A model generated the notes under the pieces. The model worked only from the letters and a program-made list of their open reading frames with translations. It searched no databases and was not told the DNA's origin. From an uncultured Coriobacteriaceae bacterium (GTDB taxonomy: Bacteria; Actinomycetota; Coriobacteriia; Coriobacteriales; Eggerthellaceae), in contig URRZ01000038.1 of the NCBI GenBank assembly GCA_900550385.1, positions 1 through 17,672 on the forward strand: 17,672 bases of DNA. Direction: 5' to 3'. Shown piece by piece: positions 1-7,743 of this stretch. Numbering within the stretch: position 1 is the first letter of the stretch; each line of letters begins with the position of its first letter. A program made the translations under genes and the position numbers.

Positions 1-23
1 TCAAAGATCCTGAAAACGTAGGC

Positions 24-127
24 AAATCGGCGTTTATCAGCGTCCGAGAGCCGGAAAATGATTGAAATCAGCGGTTATCAGCGTCAAAACACTGATGGTG
101 ACGCTGATAAACGCCGATTTCCTTACA
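24..127. repeat. Inverted-repeat element with an extra internal copy
   Basis: The arm at 24-44 is a perfect 21-bp reverse complement of 100-120 (core GGCGTTTATCAGCG). The similarity continues outward, with a few mismatches, to about 14 on the left and 130 on the right. A third, same-orientation, slightly degenerate copy of the core lies between them at 71-85 (GCGGTTATCAGCGTC). The spacer between the arms is 55 bp, too long for a simple terminator. The arrangement resembles a REP/MITE-like intergenic element, but mobility and copy number cannot be judged from one window. Confidence 0.75.
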
Positions 128-308
128 TTTTTGGACAATGCGCCCTTGGATGAGGCTGACCAACGCACTTTTGGCGGCAGGACGCGAATCGAGTGAGCGG
201 AGCACTCTCAACCGCTCAGCAGGCGATCCACGCAAGCGGGCAACAAGTGCCCCGCCGATTAGAAGATACGACGTCGGGTAGGCGCGTTATGCCACGGCGC
301 AAACATGC

Positions 309-335
309 TGCATTACGTGCATTACGTGCATTACG
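309..335. repeat. Three tandem copies of TGCATTACG
   Basis: Three perfect, directly adjacent copies of the 9-mer TGCATTACG lie at 309-317, 318-326 and 327-335. They end 22 bp before the truA stop codon on the other strand. The unit is too short and too few for a CRISPR. It may be a slippage-prone microrepeat or a cluster of protein-binding sites. No function is assigned. Confidence 0.9.
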
Positions 336-357
336 AGAGCACTGAACAAAACAACGC

Positions 358-1170
358 TCAGTACCCTACCGACCAGAAGATGAGGCCACGGGCGGGGGCG
401 TTTTCGCCGGCGGCTTGGCGGTCGCGGGCGGCGAGGACCTCGGCGACCCAGTCGGGGTCGCGCTGGCCGCGGCCCACCATGACAAGCGTGCCCACGATGG
501 TGCGCACCATGGAATGGAGGAAGGCGTTTCCCCGCACGGTGATGACGCGGTGCGGCTCGCCCAGAATCTCCTCGGAGGCAATGGAGATCTCCTCCACATT
601 GCGGCAGGTCGGCTTGCCGACGGCCGAGGCGGCCAAGCAAAAGCTCTTGAAGTCGTGCTCGCCGATGAGGTGCGTAGCGCCCCGTTCCATGGCGGCGATG
701 TCCAAGTTCGGACCCACATACCAGGCGGTGCGATCGGTGAACACCGGCGGCGTATCCCCCGTGGCGAGGAAGTACTTGTACTCGCGCCACTGGGCGTCGA
801 AGCGGGCCGAGAAGCCCCGCGGCCGCTCCTCCACCGCGCGCACCACGATGCCCTCGCAGGTGAGCGCGTTCAGCGAGCGCCGCAGGTTATAGGGCGTGCG
901 GTCGCGCAGCTCGCACCCATCAATGTCGAAGGAGACCACCTGCCCGCGAGCGTGCACGCCGGCATCGGTGCGCCCGGCGCAGACCACGCCCACCGGTCGT
1001 CGAAACAAGAGCGACAGCGCCTGCTCCAACTCCCCCTGCACCGTGAGCTGCCCCGGCTGCTTCGCAAACCCCGCAAACGGCGCCCCGTCATAGGCCACCG
1101 TCGCCGAGAACGTGAGCTCCCGCTCGCACTCGGCCGCCCGCTCTTCCAGACTCGGTCGCGAGATTTCCAT
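358..1170 (-). CDS. truA: tRNA pseudouridine synthase A (TruA)
   Basis: This 270-residue cytosolic enzyme should isomerise uridine to pseudouridine at positions 38-40 of the tRNA anticodon arm. The family signature is clear: an N-terminal VAYDG...F.GF.KQP block (residues 25-39), then AGRTDAGVHARGQV, whose Asp69 is the catalytic aspartate of TruA enzymes. Conserved blocks HDFKSFC and GNAFLHSMVR follow in the C-terminal half. The length is normal for the family. The ATG at 1170 overlaps the dnaE stop by one base (TAATG on the minus strand). No strong ribosome-binding site sits at a usual distance, so translation is probably coupled to dnaE. The gene ends in TGA at 358-360. It is co-transcribed as the second gene after dnaE. 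Confidence 0.96.
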   Translation of the reverse strand: MEISRPSLEERAAECERELTFSATVAYDGAPFAGFAKQPGQLTVQGELEQALSLLFRRPVGVVCAGRTDAGVHARGQVVSFDIDGCELRDRTPYNLRRSLNALTCEGIVVRAVEERPRGFSARFDAQWREYKYFLATGDTPPVFTDRTAWYVGPNLDIAAMERGATHLIGEHDFKSFCLAASAVGKPTCRNVEEISIASEEILGEPHRVITVRGNAFLHSMVRTIVGTLVMVGRGQRDPDWVAEVLAARDRQAAGENAPARGLIFWSVGY

Positions 1171-4100
1171 TAGGCAATCATGGCCTCGGGGCCGAACAGG
1201 TCGCGGATCTCCGCCTTCAGCACCGTGGACTGGGCATCCACCGACACCGGCAGCTCGGCGCGGAAGCGGCGGCCGTCGGCCTGCTGCACGAAGAGCACCA
1301 CGCCGTCGCGCCCCGGGTACGAGTTCAGGATGCGACTCAGGTGCGCCGAGCGGTTCTGGTCGAAGGAGCGCGAGGGCACCCGCAGCTCCAAGTGGCTCGG
1401 CCGCGCATCTTCCTCGTTAAGCTCCAGCGCCTCCAGCTCGAAGGCCATGATCTGGTTACCGCGGTCACCGCTCTCGAACTTGCCCTTGATCTTCGCGATG
1501 ACGTCCTCCTGGATGACCTCGGCAAAGTCGTCGTACTTGAAGCAGATGCACTCGATGGAGCCGGTGGTGTCCTCCAGGGTGAACGTGGCCATCTTCGTGC
1601 CGCGCTTCGTGAGCTTCGTCGCCACATTCGAGATCATGCCCACGAACACGCCGTTCTTGATCTCCTTGGTCTGTTCGGAGAGCATGCCCATGTCGTAGCG
1701 GGACATACGGCGCAGCGTGCCCTCGAAGGGGGCCAGCGGGTGCTCGCTCACGTAGATCTTCATGATCTCCTTCTCGTAGGCGAGCTTGGTGCGCTTGTCC
1801 CATTCCACGCCATCGGGTTCGGGCACGTCTTCCTGGAAGCCGGAGTCGGCGTCGTCGGCGAACATGTCGAACATCGACACCTGGCCGGCGTCGCGGTCCT
1901 TCTGGCGCTTGGCCGCGCCCTCGAGCAGCGGCGTCTCCTCCACGAAGTACATGAGCTGCTTGCGGGTGTAGCCGGTGGAGTCGAAGGCGCCGCCCTTGAT
2001 GAGGGCCTCGAGCGTCTTGCGGTTGTAGCACTTCGCGTCGAGCCGGTTCACGAAATCGTGCAGCGACGTGAACGGGCCGTTGGCCTCGCGCTCGGCGATG
2101 ATCTCGTCGGCGACGTTCTTGCCCACGCCGCGCACGCCCACCAAACCGAAGCGGATGCCGCCTTCGACCGGGGTGAACTCGGCACGGGAGGCGTTGATGT
2201 CCGGCGGCAGCACCGGCGTGCCGTTGTGGTTGCAGCTGGCGATGTAGCGGATCAGGCGGTCGGTGTTGCCCATGTAGCTGGACAGCACGGCGGCCATGAA
2301 CTCGTTGGGGTAGTGCGCCTTGAGGTAGGCCGTGCGCATGACCAGGATGGAGTACGCCGCCGAATGCGATTTGTTGAACGCGTACTTCGCGAACTTCTCG
2401 GCGTCGTTCCAGATGGTCTTGGCGATCTCCAGCGAGTAGCCGTTCTCCACGGCGCCCGTGTTCCAGTCCTCCTGCAGCTGGCGCATCACGTCGAGCTTCT
2501 TCTTGCCCATGGCCTTGCGCAGTTTGTCGGCCTTGCCGGCCGAGAAGCCGCTCATGGTCATGGAGATGCGCATGATCTGCTCTTGGTAGACCATGGTGCC
2601 GTAGGTTTCCTCGAGGATGGGGCGCAGCCGCTCGTCGTAGTAGTGGATGGGCGTCTTGCCGCTTGCCACCTTCACGTAGTCGTCGACCATGCCGGACTCC
2701 AACGGGCCGGGACGGTTCAGCGCGATCGATGCGACGATGTCGGAGAAGCGGCGCGGTGGGAGCCGCGCGAACAGGCTCACGTACAGCGCGCCCTCCACCT
2801 GGAACAGGCCGTCCATGTTGCCGGAGCGCATGAGCTCGAAGGCCTTCTCGTCGTCGATGGGGATGTCCTCGGGCTTGAGGTCGATGCCGTAGCGCTCCTT
2901 GACGTTGCGACACGCGCGCGACAGCACGCCCAGCGTGCGCAGGCCGAGGAAGTCCATCTTCAGCAGGCCCAGATCGGGCGTGTAATGGCCGTCGTACTGG
3001 GTGATGATGCCGCCGCCCTTGGTGTCGCGCTTGACGGGCACGTGGTCGTCCATGGGATCGCGGCAGATGATGGTGGCGCAGGCGTGCACGCCCTCGCCGC
3101 GCACGAAACCCTCGATGGATTTCGCGGCGTCGATGACGGCCTTCACATCCTCCTCGGTGTCGTAGGCCTTCTTCAGGTCGGGGTTCTTCTCCAGCGCGGC
3201 GTCGATCGTGATGCCCAGCTCGTCGCCGATCATCTTGCAGATGCGGTCGCCCACCCCGTAGGGATAGTCCAGCACGCGGGCCGAGTCGCGCACGGCGTTT
3301 TTGGCCTGCAGCGTGCCGAAGGTGATCACCTGGGAGACGTGATCCTCGCCGTAGACGTCCTTGATGTGGTTGATGACTTCTTCGCGGCGGCCCTGCTCGA
3401 AGTCGACGTCGATATCGGGCATCTCCACGCGCTCGGGCGACAGGAAGCGCTCGAACAGCAGGCCGTTCTCCAGCGGCTCCAGGTCGGTGATCTTCATGGC
3501 GTACGCCACGATGGAGCCTGCCGCCGATCCGCGGCCAGGCCCCACGCCGATGCCCTGGCTGCGCGCCCATTCGATGTACTCCTGCACGATCAGGAAGTAC
3601 GCCGGGAAGCCCTGCTGGATGATGACGCTCATCTCGTATTCGGCGCGCTCGGCCGCCTCCTTGGGCACGGGGTCGCCGTAGCGCTCGATCATGCCCTCGT
3701 TCACGCGCTTGCGGAACCAGCTCTCCTCCGTCTCGCCCTCGGGCAGGGGGAAGCGCGGCAGGATCGAGTCGCGCTCCAAAACCACGTTGCACTTCTCCGC
3801 CAAGCGCACGGTCTCGTCGCACGCCTCGGGGAAGTCGCGCAGCGCCTCGCGCATCTCCTCCTCGGTCTTCATGTAGAACTGGTCGTTCTCGAAGCGCATG
3901 CGGTTGGTGTCGTTCACGGCGGAGCCGGTGCCGATGCACAGCATGATGTCCTGCGCGCGGGCGTCCTCCCGCGTGAGGTAGTGGAAGTCGTTGGTGGCGA
4001 TGGTCTTCAGGCCGGCGGCGCGCGCCACCTCGGTGAGCTGGCGGTTCAGCTCGGTCTGCGTGAGGCCGCCGTCGGTGCGGATGCCCTGGTTCTGCAGCTC

Positions 4101-4628
4101 GATGTAGAAGTCGCCCTCGTCGAAGCAGCTCGCGAAGCGCTGCGCCCACGCCACCGCGTCGTCGAACTGGCGGTTGTCGAGCAGCTTCGGGATGATGCCC
4201 GCGATGCAGGCCGACGAGCCGATGATGCCGTGGCCGTACTTCTGCAGCATGCTGAAGGTGGTGCGCGGCTTGTAGTAGAAGTTGTCCACGTGCGACTGGC
4301 TGACCAGCTTCACCAGGTTGTGGTAGCCCTCGTTCGTCTTGGCCAAAAGCAGCAGGTGGTACAGGCGCGGCTTGTGGTCCTTCTTCAGCTCCTCGTCGGT
4401 GGTGAAGTACACCTCGCAGCCGAAGATGGGCTTCACGCGCTTGCCCGTCTCCTTCTCCACCGCGTCGCACGCGTCGGAAAGCTCCGGCACGCCCGACATC
4501 ACGCCGTGGTCGGTGATGGCGATGGCAGGCATGTCCAGCTCGGCCGCGCGGCGCACCATGTCCTTGATGTGGGTGGCGCCGTCCAGAAGGGAATACTCGG
4601 TATGGTTATGCAGGTGCACGAAAGCCAT
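1170..4628 (-). CDS. dnaE: DNA polymerase III alpha subunit (replicative polymerase)
   Basis: This 1152-residue protein is the catalytic subunit of the chromosomal replicase and close in length to E. coli DnaE. Domains in order: PHP domain (about 1-220), polymerase core with the catalytic PDIDVDF motif at 404-410, the fingers/NTP region (GVGPGRGSAAGS, NKSHSAAYS), a helix-hairpin-helix block (GVRGVGKNVADEI) and an OB-fold (KNGVFVGMISNV...TFTLEDTTGSIECI). The PHP metal-site residues look intact: HLHNH at 5-9, TDHG at 39-42, E72, H91, D214 and H216. The ATG at 4628 is chosen because MAFVHLHNHTEYS is the usual family N-terminus and AGGGGG (4635-4640) lies 6 nt upstream. The frame stays open to 5117, but that extension has no family resemblance and would overlap the upstream gene. 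The TAA stop overlaps the truA start by one base. Confidence 0.97.
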   Translation of the reverse strand: MAFVHLHNHTEYSLLDGATHIKDMVRRAAELDMPAIAITDHGVMSGVPELSDACDAVEKETGKRVKPIFGCEVYFTTDEELKKDHKPRLYHLLLLAKTNEGYHNLVKLVSQSHVDNFYYKPRTTFSMLQKYGHGIIGSSACIAGIIPKLLDNRQFDDAVAWAQRFASCFDEGDFYIELQNQGIRTDGGLTQTELNRQLTEVARAAGLKTIATNDFHYLTREDARAQDIMLCIGTGSAVNDTNRMRFENDQFYMKTEEEMREALRDFPEACDETVRLAEKCNVVLERDSILPRFPLPEGETEESWFRKRVNEGMIERYGDPVPKEAAERAEYEMSVIIQQGFPAYFLIVQEYIEWARSQGIGVGPGRGSAAGSIVAYAMKITDLEPLENGLLFERFLSPERVEMPDIDVDFEQGRREEVINHIKDVYGEDHVSQVITFGTLQAKNAVRDSARVLDYPYGVGDRICKMIGDELGITIDAALEKNPDLKKAYDTEEDVKAVIDAAKSIEGFVRGEGVHACATIICRDPMDDHVPVKRDTKGGGIITQYDGHYTPDLGLLKMDFLGLRTLGVLSRACRNVKERYGIDLKPEDIPIDDEKAFELMRSGNMDGLFQVEGALYVSLFARLPPRRFSDIVASIALNRPGPLESGMVDDYVKVASGKTPIHYYDERLRPILEETYGTMVYQEQIMRISMTMSGFSAGKADKLRKAMGKKKLDVMRQLQEDWNTGAVENGYSLEIAKTIWNDAEKFAKYAFNKSHSAAYSILVMRTAYLKAHYPNEFMAAVLSSYMGNTDRLIRYIASCNHNGTPVLPPDINASRAEFTPVEGGIRFGLVGVRGVGKNVADEIIAEREANGPFTSLHDFVNRLDAKCYNRKTLEALIKGGAFDSTGYTRKQLMYFVEETPLLEGAAKRQKDRDAGQVSMFDMFADDADSGFQEDVPEPDGVEWDKRTKLAYEKEIMKIYVSEHPLAPFEGTLRRMSRYDMGMLSEQTKEIKNGVFVGMISNVATKLTKRGTKMATFTLEDTTGSIECICFKYDDFAEVIQEDVIAKIKGKFESGDRGNQIMAFELEALELNEEDARPSHLELRVPSRSFDQNRSAHLSRILNSYPGRDGVVLFVQQADGRRFRAELPVSVDAQSTVLKAEIRDLFGPEAMIA

Positions 4629-4719
4629 GGGATGCCCCCTACCCTGTTTCGATGTGCTCGCTCTAAGTACGCCGTGGGTTCGAATCTGCTGCGTTTGACG
4701 CGTCGTTGTTTCGGTTGCC

Positions 4720-4728
4720 ATCATAGCA
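4720..4728 (-). promoter_or_regulatory. Candidate extended -10 promoter of dnaE
   Basis: On the minus strand TGC-TATGAT (TG at 4727-4728, -10 box at 4720-4725) matches an extended -10 element. There is no good -35 at the right distance. It would give a leader of roughly 85 nt before the dnaE ATG. It also overlaps an upstream in-frame ATG, which supports starting dnaE at 4628. Predicted from sequence only. Confidence 0.4.
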
Positions 4729-4875
4729 GCAAGATCCAAGTTTTGCATGGCTAACACAGCGAACAAATGATGGATTTTTCGAACACGCAGCTCGACGAGA
4801 GAAGGGAGGGGGCGAATCGCCCGCGACAAAAGCGATATGAATGGAACCCGAAGCGATCCCGCCCTCGCATAGAAA

Positions 4876-4924
4876 GCCCCGCCGCAACTACCGCCCCGAG
4901 AAGAGATCGGCAGCGCGGCGGGGC
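4876..4924 (-). terminator. Possible terminator after the amidohydrolase
   Basis: GCCCCGCCGC (4876-4885) is a perfect 10-bp inverted repeat with GCGGCGGGGC (4915-4924). On the minus strand the stem starts 30 nt past the amidohydrolase stop and is followed by TTTCTATG. The 29-nt loop is long and the T-run weak, so this may be a poor terminator or a transcript-end stabilising hairpin. Confidence 0.4.
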
Positions 4925-4954
4925 AAGGAAGGATTCGGGGCGAACGCGAGCCGC

Positions 4955-6664
4955 TTACGCCTCGTAGATGACCTTGCCGTCGACCACGGTCATGACGCAC
5001 TTGATCGTGCCGATCTGCTCGGGATCGATCTCGAAGATGTCCTTGTCGATGACGCACAGGTCGGCCACTTTGTTGATCTCGATGGAGCCGCGCCACGTCT
5101 CGGCATGCTCCTGCCAAGCGCCGCCCATGGTGAACTCGCGGAGCGCCTCGGTCACCGAGATGCCCAGGTCGGGACGGTACTGCTTGCCCGTGATGTGCGA
5201 GCGGCGCGTGACGGCCGCCTGCACGCCGGCAGTCCAGGTGCCAAAGGGGCCGCCGATGGAGTCGGAACCGTTGGCCAGGTGCACGCCCAGGTCCATGAGA
5301 TCGCGCTGGGCCATGAACAGATCGGCGCGCTCGGCGCCCACGCGATCAGCCGTCACCTCGAAGGCGAAATCCTCCAGACCGGTCTGCACCGAGATGCCGA
5401 TGCCGTTCTCGGCGGCACGCGCCAGATCCTCGCGGTCGCCCAGGCCGTCGGAATGGATCAGGTAGTGGCGCACGTCGGGGCGCGGGTTCTCGTGCTGCGC
5501 CTCGATGTAGGCGTCGGTCACCACCTGGGCGGCCTTGTTGCCGATGGCGTGGATGCCGATCTGCCAGCCGCGATCGTGCGCCAGCTTCACGCAGCGCTTG
5601 ATCTCGGCCTCCTGCTCCTCGTCGGTGGCGTCCGGACCGCAGAACGTGGAGCGACCATGGCAGCCGGGACGGTCGGCGTAGTCGTCCTTCATCCACGCGG
5701 TGTAGCCCATATGCACGCCGTCGCAGAACATCTTGAGCATGTTCATGGTCACCCAGTGATCGTCGTTGTACACGGGGAACTCGAAGGTGTCCAGGCATTC
5801 CTTGATGAGCTCGTAGGACTGCACGCCGTTCTTGCCTGGATAAAAGCCGATGTTCACGCGCGCCGTCAGCTTGCCCTCGTTGAGCAGCTCCTCGTAGGCC
5901 TTGAGCGAGAGCTCGCCGGAGGCGCCGATCTCCCGCGTGGTGTTGGCAGGACCGCAGGTGCAGTCGGTGTAGGAGGTGTAGCCCATGGAGTTCATGAACT
6001 TCTGGCCGGCGATGAGGTTCTCCTTCAGCTCCGCCACCGTGGCGCGCGGCATGCCGGTGAACACCAGCTGCAGGGCGCTCGCCTCGATCATGAGGCCAGT
6101 CGGCTCGCCTGCCTCGTTGCGGATGATCTCGCCGCCCTGCGGGTTGGGCGTGCTGGCGTCGATGCCGGCGAGCTCGAGCGCACGGCTGTTGGCGACGCAG
6201 GTGTGGCCGTCCCACATGATGATGACGACGGGGTTGTCCGGGCAGGCATCGTCGATATCCCAACGCGTGATGCGGCGGCCCTCGGCGGCAAGCTCCTCGA
6301 GCTGCTCGTCATCGCAGCCGGCGCCGCGCACCCACATGCCCAGGCCGACTTTCTCGGCCTGCGCCCGCAGCACCTCGCGCAGCTTCGCCAGCGTGGGCGC
6401 CGCGCCGCGGCTGCAATCGCAGGTATTGCGCATGTTGTCGCTGTAGTCGCAGATGTGGACGTGCGCATCGTGGATGCCGGGCAGCATCACCTTGCCATCC
6501 AGGTCCACCACCTTGGTGCCTTCCCCGGCATAGCCCTTGATGCGCTCGGTGTCGCCGCGGTCGATGATGTAGCCGTTCTTGACGGCGATCGCCTGGACGA
6601 ACGTGTCCTTGGCATCGAGCGTGGCGATCTTGCCGTTCACGAAAATGGTGTCCGCTACCGTCAT
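4955..6664 (-). CDS. YtcJ-like metal-dependent amidohydrolase (amidohydrolase-3 family)
   Basis: This 569-residue enzyme lacks a signal peptide and so is probably cytoplasmic. It should hydrolyse an amide or similar bond in an unknown small molecule, using a TIM-barrel metal site. Visible motifs: a small N-terminal beta domain (VNGKIATLDAKD), LPGIHDAHVH at 61-70 with the HxH metal pair H68/H70, K311 in KMFCDGVH, H372 in GIHAIGN, H404 in IHSDGL, and D468 in NGSDSIGGP. The family C-terminus (KVADLCVIDKD...VMTVVDGKVIY) is complete. It is unusually rich in cysteine (C72, C82, C84, C235, C237 among others). AAAGGAAG lies 7 nt before the ATG, a good ribosome-binding site. It is the last gene of a minus-strand unit behind an EamA-type transporter, which may import its substrate. 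The substrate cannot be read from the sequence. Confidence 0.9.
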   Translation of the reverse strand: MTVADTIFVNGKIATLDAKDTFVQAIAVKNGYIIDRGDTERIKGYAGEGTKVVDLDGKVMLPGIHDAHVHICDYSDNMRNTCDCSRGAAPTLAKLREVLRAQAEKVGLGMWVRGAGCDDEQLEELAAEGRRITRWDIDDACPDNPVVIIMWDGHTCVANSRALELAGIDASTPNPQGGEIIRNEAGEPTGLMIEASALQLVFTGMPRATVAELKENLIAGQKFMNSMGYTSYTDCTCGPANTTREIGASGELSLKAYEELLNEGKLTARVNIGFYPGKNGVQSYELIKECLDTFEFPVYNDDHWVTMNMLKMFCDGVHMGYTAWMKDDYADRPGCHGRSTFCGPDATDEEQEAEIKRCVKLAHDRGWQIGIHAIGNKAAQVVTDAYIEAQHENPRPDVRHYLIHSDGLGDREDLARAAENGIGISVQTGLEDFAFEVTADRVGAERADLFMAQRDLMDLGVHLANGSDSIGGPFGTWTAGVQAAVTRRSHITGKQYRPDLGISVTEALREFTMGGAWQEHAETWRGSIEINKVADLCVIDKDIFEIDPEQIGTIKCVMTVVDGKVIYEA

Positions 6665-6685
6665 AGCTGAACTTCCTTTCTACCT

Positions 6686-6767
6686 GCGGAAGGGATCCCC
6701 TTCCGCGCCACCCGCCCCGACGCGGGCCTGTTCCTGTGGAAACAGCGGAAAGGACGGCCCTTCCCGC
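6686..6767 (-). repeat. Four consecutive hairpins between transporter and amidohydrolase
   Basis: The 114-bp gap holds four stem-loops in a row. GCGGAAGGG 6686-6694 pairs with CCCTTCCGC 6698-6706 (9 bp, 3-nt loop). CCCGC 6711-6715 pairs with GCGGG 6722-6726. CTGTTCC 6728-6734 pairs with 6738-6745, with one bulge. 6745-6753 pairs with 6759-6767 (9 bp with one G-U in minus-strand RNA, 5-nt loop). The outermost two share the GCGGAA(A)GG arm. On the transcript the last-named lies 11 nt after the transporter stop and is followed by TGTTTCC, a poor U-tract. Probable roles are partial termination or mRNA stabilisation that sets different levels for the two genes. Confidence 0.65.
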
Positions 6768-6778
6768 CAATCATAGTC

Positions 6779-7681
6779 TTATTCGCGCTTCCTATCCCCC
6801 AGCGAGGAGAGGATGACCGCGCCTAGGATCACGAAGATGCCGAAGACCACGAACCCGGTGAGCGCGTCGCCCAGCGCGAGGAATCCCGAGAACGCCGCCG
6901 CCGGAAGCTCCAGCGCCGTGAGCATGGCCACGGTGCCGCCGTCGAGCTGCCGTCCGGCGAACGACAGGCACATCACGGGGATGAGCAGCGTCAGGCAGCC
7001 CATCACCACGCCGCACGGGATGAACGCCAGCGGGTTCGCCGCCATGTCGGCATATGTGCCGGGATACAGGATGCTCGAAAGGGCAACGCCGGACAGGCTG
7101 ATGATGAACGAGCGCGTGATGGGATGCGTGTCGGTCGCCACGCGGCCGTTGAAGTAGAGGAACACCGCATAGCACACCGCGCACGCGCCGCCCACGGCGA
7201 TGCCCAGCATATTCAGGCCGCCGCCCGCCCCCGACATCATCTCGTCGGCGATGCCGCTGCCGAAGATGGTGCCGAACACGATGAGCAGCGAGCTGATGAC
7301 GGCCATCTTCTTCGGCGCCACACGTTCGACGACGCATTGGATGACCACGGCGATCCACACGTACTGGAACTGCATCGCAACGGCCTGCCCCACGGTGAGC
7401 ATGCTGATGGCGGTGTAGTAGCAGATGGCCGAACCCGGCTGGAACAGACCAACGATCAGCAGCTTCACGGTGTCCTTCGCCGACGGGAAGTCGTGGTAGC
7501 GGATGACCACCGGCACCGCTAGGATGATCGCCGAAGCGATGAACTGCACCACGGTGATGTTGCCCACGGAAAGCCCCTGTGCTGCGAACAGCTGGCTCAC
7601 CGTTCCCGCCAAGCCGTACGAGATGCCCGCCACTGCCGCGCAAATCGACGCGACGACCACGGCGTTGCCCTTACCTGCCAT
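6779..7681 (-). CDS. EamA/DMT-superfamily membrane transporter
   Basis: This 300-residue integral membrane protein has about ten hydrophobic segments (near 7-27, 40-60, 72-92, 97-118, 125-144, 157-177, 190-207, 217-238, 247-267 and 272-293) arranged as two EamA repeats of five helices. The C-terminal block (TALELPAAAFSGFLALGDALTGFVVFGIF) matches the usual EamA ending with a conserved acidic residue before helix 10. Family members move metabolites such as amino acids, sugars or nucleotide precursors across the inner membrane, in or out. The substrate here is unknown. GGAGAGG stands 7 nt before the ATG. The gene lies 62 bp after the small membrane protein and 114 bp before the amidohydrolase, all co-directional, which suggests supply or export for the amidohydrolase reaction. 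Confidence 0.9.
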   Translation of the reverse strand: MAGKGNAVVVASICAAVAGISYGLAGTVSQLFAAQGLSVGNITVVQFIASAIILAVPVVIRYHDFPSAKDTVKLLIVGLFQPGSAICYYTAISMLTVGQAVAMQFQYVWIAVVIQCVVERVAPKKMAVISSLLIVFGTIFGSGIADEMMSGAGGGLNMLGIAVGGACAVCYAVFLYFNGRVATDTHPITRSFIISLSGVALSSILYPGTYADMAANPLAFIPCGVVMGCLTLLIPVMCLSFAGRQLDGGTVAMLTALELPAAAFSGFLALGDALTGFVVFGIFVILGAVILSSLGDRKRE

Positions 7682-7704
7682 CGATCAACCTCTCCGTCTC
7701 CAAG

Positions 7705-7728
7705 CGGCCGGGATGAAGCTCCCGGCCG
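7705..7728 (-). repeat. Intercistronic hairpin before the transporter gene
   Basis: CGGCCGGGA (7705-7713) is a perfect 9-bp inverted repeat with TCCCGGCCG (7720-7728), with a 6-nt loop. It lies between the small membrane protein stop and the transporter start. No T-run follows on the minus strand, so it is more likely a stability or processing hairpin than a full terminator. Confidence 0.7.
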
Positions 7729-7743
7729 ACGACCCCATTCCTC

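Larger units (their letters stand above)
1..357. other. Gene-free left flank with repeats
   Basis: No credible coding frame, tRNA or rRNA is visible here. The stretch lies downstream of truA, which is on the minus strand. It contains an inverted-repeat element (24-127), a short hairpin (TGAGCGG 194-200 with CCGCTCA 212-218, no following T-run on either strand), another weak GC hairpin (GCGGG 236-240 with CCCGC 251-255) and a 9-bp tandem repeat (309-335). No convincing terminator for truA was found. The gene to the left lies outside the window. Confidence 0.6.
4629..4954. other. Intergenic region between amidohydrolase and dnaE
   Basis: These 326 bp hold no convincing gene. The short open frames on both strands lack ribosome-binding sites and family resemblance. 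The region contains the candidate dnaE promoter and leader (4629-4728), and a long-loop inverted repeat just after the amidohydrolase stop (4876-4924). Confidence 0.6.

Noticed and set aside
194..218. Hairpin TGAGCGG/CCGCTCA as a terminator of truA
   Set aside because: It lies about 140 bp beyond the stop, has a 7-bp stem with an 11-nt loop and no T-run on the minus strand.
309..335. CRISPR array
   Set aside because: The units are 9 bp and directly abutting with no spacers, unlike any CRISPR layout. No cas gene is present.
1341..4754. Long open frame (1137 codons) on the plus strand, antisense to dnaE
   Set aside because: Same GC-bias effect. The product is repetitive in H, V, L, A and D with no domain, while the minus strand encodes an unmistakable DnaE.
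4629..5117. N-terminal extension of dnaE up to 5117
   Set aside because: It would overlap the amidohydrolase gene and its downstream hairpin, and its sequence does not resemble DnaE. The ATG at 4628 has a good ribosome-binding site and the canonical N-terminus.
4841..6670. Long plus-strand open frame opposite the amidohydrolase
   Set aside because: It is the antisense shadow of a conserved enzyme, with no motif or ribosome-binding site of its own.
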